Shown here: positions 59,954 to 64,000 of the stretch, in pieces
Layout of the letters: each line of letters opens with the position of its first letter
Position numbering within the stretch: the stretch's first letter is position 1
Origin: Streptomyces monomycini
Lineage (GTDB): Bacteria; Actinomycetota; Actinomycetes; Streptomycetales; Streptomycetaceae
Length of the DNA: 64,000 nt
Direction of reading: 5' to 3'
NCBI RefSeq assembly: GCF_022271435.1
Contig: NZ_JAFIQY010000001.1
Span: 124,001-188,000, forward strand
The notes under the pieces: generated by a model
Seen by the model: the letters and a program-made list of their open reading frames with translations, nothing else
Told to the model about the DNA's origin: nothing
The model's database searches: none
Program-made: the position numbers and the translations under genes

Positions 59954-61579
59954 TCAGCCGGTGCCGCTGGGCACCGCGCAGTCGGCCGGCTGGGGTTTCC
60001 GCTCCGGCCAGCCCAGCCCCACGAACGCCACCCGGCGGGTGCCCGGGTCGAGCTTCACGACGGCCACCGGTTTGTCGTAGGCGTTGCCCCCGTTGGTCAG
60101 GCAGATCCAGCCGCTCGTGCCCGGCACCCGGTACCGGGCCTCCAGCCGTGGCCACTGGGCGGTGACGCGCTCCCGTGTCGGCACCGCGCCGGCGGCCTGC
60201 GCGTTGGCCAGGAAGACGGCCGAGGCGATGGTGCGTACGCCGTCGTGGACCAGCATCGTGCGGGAGTCCTCCAGGGTCACCGGCCCGATGTCGCCGCCGG
60301 ACTGCCGCTCGATCAGGCGGCGGAGTTCCCGCAACTCGCCCTGCGGCTCCGTCAGGTACGCCGGCCGGTCCCCGGCCGCCGGCGCCTTGCCGGTGACCGC
60401 CCGCCGTTCCTTCTCCCAGGTCCGCAGGGACGCGTCCCAGGCGTCCGGGTGGCCCGGGGCCGCGTACTGCACGGTGATCGTGGCGCCCGCCCCGTCGTCG
60501 CCCCGCAGTTTCTCCCAGTCGCCCGGGCTCATGTACCGCTCCAGCGTCGCCGCACCCGACCCGCTCACGACGGTGTACTTCTTCCCGTGGCACGGGACCT
60601 CGGCCAGTTTCAGGGCGAACAGCCGCAGATGGACCGGGCGCCCCGCGAAATAGACGACCCGCGCGTCGGATTCACAGATGTTGTGCCCAATCGTCGTGAA
60701 GTCGTTTCCGGTGTCGCCCAGGTCGTTGATGCCGGGCGAGGTGAACGGCTGGTCCTTCGGGCCGGGCGGCCCGGGTTCCGGCCGGCTGAACGCCTTGGCG
60801 AGTGATTCGTCGTAGATGTCGTTCGGGCGGAGATCCTTGACCAGGACGGTTTCCGCGTCCCGGAGTCCACCGTGGAAATCGGCGAGCGCGGCCGCCTGCT
60901 GCCGGTTGGTGGGAATGATCCGGGCCAGTCCCGGATACCGGAGCGAGCCGCTCTGGTCGTCGGAATTGGCGAGGTCGTCGGCGCTGACCCGGCTGGCGAG
61001 CACCGGAATCCGCAGTTCGCCGGTCAGCCGGGTGACGGCCTTCTTCGTGTTGTCGAGGCTGAGGTTGAAGCCGGTGACGGCGCGCAGATTGTCGCGTGGC
61101 GAGTCCGCCATCGCCGCGAGCCGGTCCACCACCTTTTCCTGCTGCCCGTAATCGGCGCCGGGGTTGGCCAGCACCAGACGCAGCAGCGGCTTGTTCTCCG
61201 AGCGATTGGCACGGTACTGCGCCAGGTAGGCGCCCTGCAGTTCGCTGCGGAGCTGGGCGCTTTCGGCTTCGGACTTCGGCTGCAACGGCAGCATCATCGC
61301 GACACTGACGATGTCCTTGTCCCCGGCGATGCGCTCGTTCTCCCGGCCGATCGCGTCGGCCACCTGATGAATCTCCTCCGTCCCGAAGTCGTAACCGGAT
61401 CCGTTGACGCCGATGCATTCACCGGCGCTCCGCTCGACTCCCTCGGCGCAGCGTTCGGGGGCCCCGATCCGGCCCGGAATGATGATGGCGAGGGGGACGA
61501 CCACGGCCAGTACGACGAGGATCGTGCACGCTTTGCGGATCCAGGTGGCCCAGAACGTGTTGTACAGGAAGTTCAGCAC
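59954..61579 (-). CDS. Membrane-anchored periplasmic-binding-like protein
   Basis: 541 residues from the GTG at 61579, chosen because AAGGGGGAGGG lies eight bases upstream; an ATG at 61663 would overlap the upstream gene by 62 bp without such a site. One N-terminal helix (KACTILVVLAVVVPLAIII) anchors an outside domain that looks like a type 1 periplasmic-binding fold: IVSVAMMLPL, RLVLANPGADYG, a pseudo-repeat with VTGFNLSLDNT, LRIPVLASRVSAD and, later, VYFAGRP. There is no lipobox and no permease nearby, so it is probably a sensor or receptor rather than a transport component. It is 22 bp after the P-loop ATPase gene, and the two likely work together. Confidence 0.7.
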   Translation of the reverse strand: MLNFLYNTFWATWIRKACTILVVLAVVVPLAIIIPGRIGAPERCAEGVERSAGECIGVNGSGYDFGTEEIHQVADAIGRENERIAGDKDIVSVAMMLPLQPKSEAESAQLRSELQGAYLAQYRANRSENKPLLRLVLANPGADYGQQEKVVDRLAAMADSPRDNLRAVTGFNLSLDNTKKAVTRLTGELRIPVLASRVSADDLANSDDQSGSLRYPGLARIIPTNRQQAAALADFHGGLRDAETVLVKDLRPNDIYDESLAKAFSRPEPGPPGPKDQPFTSPGINDLGDTGNDFTTIGHNICESDARVVYFAGRPVHLRLFALKLAEVPCHGKKYTVVSGSGAATLERYMSPGDWEKLRGDDGAGATITVQYAAPGHPDAWDASLRTWEKERRAVTGKAPAAGDRPAYLTEPQGELRELRRLIERQSGGDIGPVTLEDSRTMLVHDGVRTIASAVFLANAQAAGAVPTRERVTAQWPRLEARYRVPGTSGWICLTNGGNAYDKPVAVVKLDPGTRRVAFVGLGWPERKPQPADCAVPSGTG

Positions 61580-61601
61580 CGCCGCGCCCTCCCCCTTCGT
61601 C

Positions 61602-63740
61602 TCATCCGATGTGTCTCGTGCACGTGCACGGTCTGAGCGGCTGCTTGTGGGCGAGCCGGTCACCCCACTCGCGGGCCGTCTGCGTCAGCGTGCCGGCCCC
61701 GGCGGCGGGTTCCTCCCCCAGCCGTTCCAGCAGCTTGGGCAGGGTGTCGGTCACGGCCTCGTCGAGCGGCTCCGTACGGTCCTCGCAGAGCCGTACGGCG
61801 TGCAGCAGCCGGTCGATGCGCTTGTGCCGCACGTCGCCGGTCACCTCTGCCTCGCCCAGCGCCCGCGCGCGCCGGTCGTCGGTGCGGCCGAGCAGCGGCG
61901 CCTCCGCGATGGCCAGGAGTTCGTCGCACCAGACCCGCGCGCTGCGGGTGAGGAAAGTGCGGTCGAGGTAGTCCGTGACCGCCTCGGCGTCACCGACCGC
62001 CAGGTGGTGGTGCATGCCGTGCGCGGCGGCGGAGCCGAAGAGTTCGTCGGCCTCGTCGTCCTCCAGAGCGCGGTAGTGCTCCCGCAGCAGGGTGTGATCG
62101 CCGAGCCAGGCCGCGCCGTTCGCGCGCAGCCGGTACAGGCGCCGCATGAGCAGGCGTCGCAGTCCGAGGTCGCCGATGAAGTGCCGGGAGCAGTGCGGCC
62201 AGCCGCTGTCCCGCAGCAGCTCGGCGATGCGGTAGGCGGACAGGCGCTCGTCCCGGCCCGCCTGCACCTCGCGCATCAGGATCTGGGCGCACTCCGCGTC
62301 GTGGGCCACCGACAGATGGCTGAGCAGGTCGAGCCAGTGCCCGCGCTGCTCCGGCGGAAGTTCTTCGGGCGGCTGGCGGACGATGAGGTCGTCCAGCAGG
62401 AGTTCCGCCACCGGGCGGCCCTCCGCGTCCTCCCCGGAGCGCACCCGGGCGTCCAGCAGGGCCCAGTCGGTGCCCGCGCCCGGCTCCCGGAACGTCCGAG
62501 CCGCGGTCGCCTCGCCCAGCCGGGTCACGAACAGCGGGCGTCCGCCGCTCAGCCGGTGGATGCCGCTGTCGATGCGGAGCTGGGCGGCGTTGTCGCCGAG
62601 TACCCGCCGGACCTGGAGGCGGGCCGTCTCCCTGGACTGCTGGTCGCGGGTGAGCATCGGCATACGGACGAGGAGGACGCCGCGCGACAAGGGCGTCAGA
62701 CCGGGTACGCCGCCCGAGGGGCGGCTCCACCGCGGCAGACCGCCGTCGGAGGGCCGCCAGCTGACGGGCGCGTCGTCGTCCGTACCGGCGGCGCCGCCGA
62801 GGTGGTACAGGAAGCGCCCGCCGTCCTCCCGCCGGGCGGTCGCCATGACCACCAGCCGGTCGTGATGCCCCCGCTCGCGGTCCTCCAGCACCGGCCGCAC
62901 CAGCCGTCTGCCGAGGGCGTTGTCCGCGTGGTCGAGCAGCAGGGCGGGGCGCCCGGCCCGGGACAGCCGGCCCAGCAGTGACACGTACGCGGCTTCGATG
63001 TCCTGCCGCAGCGCGCGGAAGAGGAAGCCCTCGGCGACCTCGCGTGCTTCGCCGCCCTGCTGGAAGTGCGAGGCCAGCGAGTGCAGCCCCAGCTTCGGGT
63101 GACCGCCCGCGCCCGTGTACTCGCCGTAGCACGCGGCCAGCAGGGCCTTGCCCTCCTGGGAGGTGCGGGCGAGCAGTTCGTCGAGTACGGCGTTGATGAA
63201 GGGTACGGCCCCCGGGTGGGCCACCAGCCCCGCGACGACACCGACGTAGGCCCGGCCCGCCCGGTTCAGCACACCCCGCCAGAAGGAGCCGCGCGGCAGC
63301 AGCTCGTCGTGCCGTTGCACCTCGCTGACCAGGGTGGCGGTGTCGGCGAGCGGATCGCTGGCCGCGACCGCCGCGAGGCCCGCGTACAGGCGCGGGGTGG
63401 CGACCGCCCCGCCGTCGCCCTGCCAGGCGCCGAACTGCCGGGCCACCTCGCGCAGCACCTCCGTCGGCACCGAGCGTGTCTGCGGGTGCTGCTCCGCCTG
63501 CTCCCGGTACACCGGGAGCCCGCAGTCGATGTGCGCCGTCGGTACGTGGCGGCCGAACTCGCCCCGTACGCATTGCAGGAGCCGGCCCTTGCCCGTGCCG
63601 GGGCCGCCGACGAGCAGGACCACGGGCAGGTCGGGGCCGTACAGCAGCTTGCGGTTGCGGCCCGCGCGGGTCTTGCCGAGCAGCCTGGCCACCAAGCCGT
63701 CGTCGTCGAGCAGCTTGTCGAATCCGAGATCGTCTGGCAC
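61602..63740 (-). CDS. P-loop (STAND-like) ATPase of unknown function
   Basis: 712 residues. Walker A is VGGPGTGKGRLLQC (about 45-58), and a Walker B-like RPALLLDHADN lies near 272. The C-terminal 400 residues are alpha-helical and rich in Arg and Leu, with no recognised enzymatic domain. It has no membrane segment. It directly precedes the membrane-anchored binding-like gene, suggesting a two-part signalling device. I recognise the pairing in outline from Streptomyces genomes but know of no assigned role. Confidence 0.7.
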   Translation of the reverse strand: MPDDLGFDKLLDDDGLVARLLGKTRAGRNRKLLYGPDLPVVLLVGGPGTGKGRLLQCVRGEFGRHVPTAHIDCGLPVYREQAEQHPQTRSVPTEVLREVARQFGAWQGDGGAVATPRLYAGLAAVAASDPLADTATLVSEVQRHDELLPRGSFWRGVLNRAGRAYVGVVAGLVAHPGAVPFINAVLDELLARTSQEGKALLAACYGEYTGAGGHPKLGLHSLASHFQQGGEAREVAEGFLFRALRQDIEAAYVSLLGRLSRAGRPALLLDHADNALGRRLVRPVLEDRERGHHDRLVVMATARREDGGRFLYHLGGAAGTDDDAPVSWRPSDGGLPRWSRPSGGVPGLTPLSRGVLLVRMPMLTRDQQSRETARLQVRRVLGDNAAQLRIDSGIHRLSGGRPLFVTRLGEATAARTFREPGAGTDWALLDARVRSGEDAEGRPVAELLLDDLIVRQPPEELPPEQRGHWLDLLSHLSVAHDAECAQILMREVQAGRDERLSAYRIAELLRDSGWPHCSRHFIGDLGLRRLLMRRLYRLRANGAAWLGDHTLLREHYRALEDDEADELFGSAAAHGMHHHLAVGDAEAVTDYLDRTFLTRSARVWCDELLAIAEAPLLGRTDDRRARALGEAEVTGDVRHKRIDRLLHAVRLCEDRTEPLDEAVTDTLPKLLERLGEEPAAGAGTLTQTAREWGDRLAHKQPLRPCTCTRHIG

Positions 63741-63859
63741 GGGTCCCCCGATGCGTCACCGACCGTACCGCTTGTGATGACACGTCAGGCTAGTGCAGAC
63801 GCCCGGCCTTCAGGGAGGGTCGGTCCCGGCCGAACCTTCCGTGACCGCGCCGCCGTCCG

Positions 63860-64000
63860 CTACTCCTCTTCCGTCTCCCCCGTGGCGCGGACCCGGCCGG
63901 CCAGCCGCTCGTAGCGCTGCCGGGCCGCCTGCGGGGTGCCCAGGCCCAGCCCGAAAGCCACCTCGGGCCAGGTCATGCCGCGCCCCCGGGCCATCCGCAG
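63860..64000 (-). CDS. C-terminal part of a small helix-turn-helix-like protein (5' end beyond window)
   Basis: 46 codons before the stop at 63860 encode RMARGRGMTWPEVAFGLGLG, then TPQAARQRYERL and a Glu-rich end. The W-x-x-V-A-x-x-L-G-x-x-x-x-x-A-A-x-x-R-Y pattern is a helix-turn-helix seen in small actinobacterial DNA-binding proteins. The start is outside the window. Confidence 0.55.
   Translation of the reverse strand: MRMARGRGMTWPEVAFGLGLGTPQAARQRYERLAGRVRATGETEEE

Overview
This is a very GC-rich, densely coded stretch that reads as a Streptomyces (or close relative) chromosome, probably an arm region rich in secondary metabolism. The evidence is the third-position G/C bias, the GTG/ATG starts with GGAGG-type ribosome sites, a snapalysin-type secreted protease, an actinobacterial Ku with a Lys/Ala tail, an isorenieratene-type carotenoid set and two large assembly-line loci. 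I see no tRNA, rRNA, CRISPR array or intact mobile element.

Region by region: (1) 1-12.1 kb, minus strand: a three-gene operon joined by ATGA overlaps, with an MFS exporter, a KS-AT-ACP polyketide synthase and a huge NRPS that begins with an aminotransferase and a luciferase-like monooxygenase and runs off the left edge. PKS extension followed by aminotransferase and monooxygenase is the logic known from microginin and puwainaphycin synthetases, so the likely building block is an alpha-hydroxy-beta-amino acid. (2) 12.1-13.2 kb: control region with a TetR-type palindrome, a promoter-like element and an orphan LuxR-type helix-turn-helix protein. (3) 13.2-23.2 kb: carotenoid genes in two arms, crtE-crtI-crtB on the plus strand and crtY-crtU on the minus strand. 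They are separated by an isochorismatase-like gene and a divergent lrp/azlCD unit. crtB has no stop codon and continues in frame into a Rieske protein. (4) 23.6-33.1 kb: assorted genes: snapalysin, a divergent Ku / LigD-polymerase NHEJ pair, an S4 RNA-binding protein, a YchJ-like protein, an SGNH hydrolase, a DD-peptidase-like serine hydrolase, three small proteins and an FAD amine oxidase-like protein. (5) 32.8-36.6 kb: a decayed boundary with a frameshifted TetR fragment, a frameshifted STAND-TPR ATPase and a transposase fragment truncated at both ends. (6) 36.6-59.6 kb, minus strand: a second NRPS locus made of a 2-oxoglutarate oxygenase, one 7240-residue six-module NRPS and an MbtH partner. 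(7) 59.9-64 kb: a P-loop ATPase gene followed by a membrane-anchored periplasmic-binding-like protein, then the end of a small helix-turn-helix-like protein.

How they work together: the first locus probably makes and exports a peptide headed by a beta-amino acid. The second makes a hexapeptide with an N-methylated first residue and a D second residue, released by a C-terminal thioesterase; its last adenylation domain lacks the usual Asp235. The carotenoid set should take GGPP to phytoene, lycopene, beta-carotene and an aromatic carotenoid, with the Rieske module as an unexplained addition. Substrate and product statements are inference from motifs; no homology search was run.
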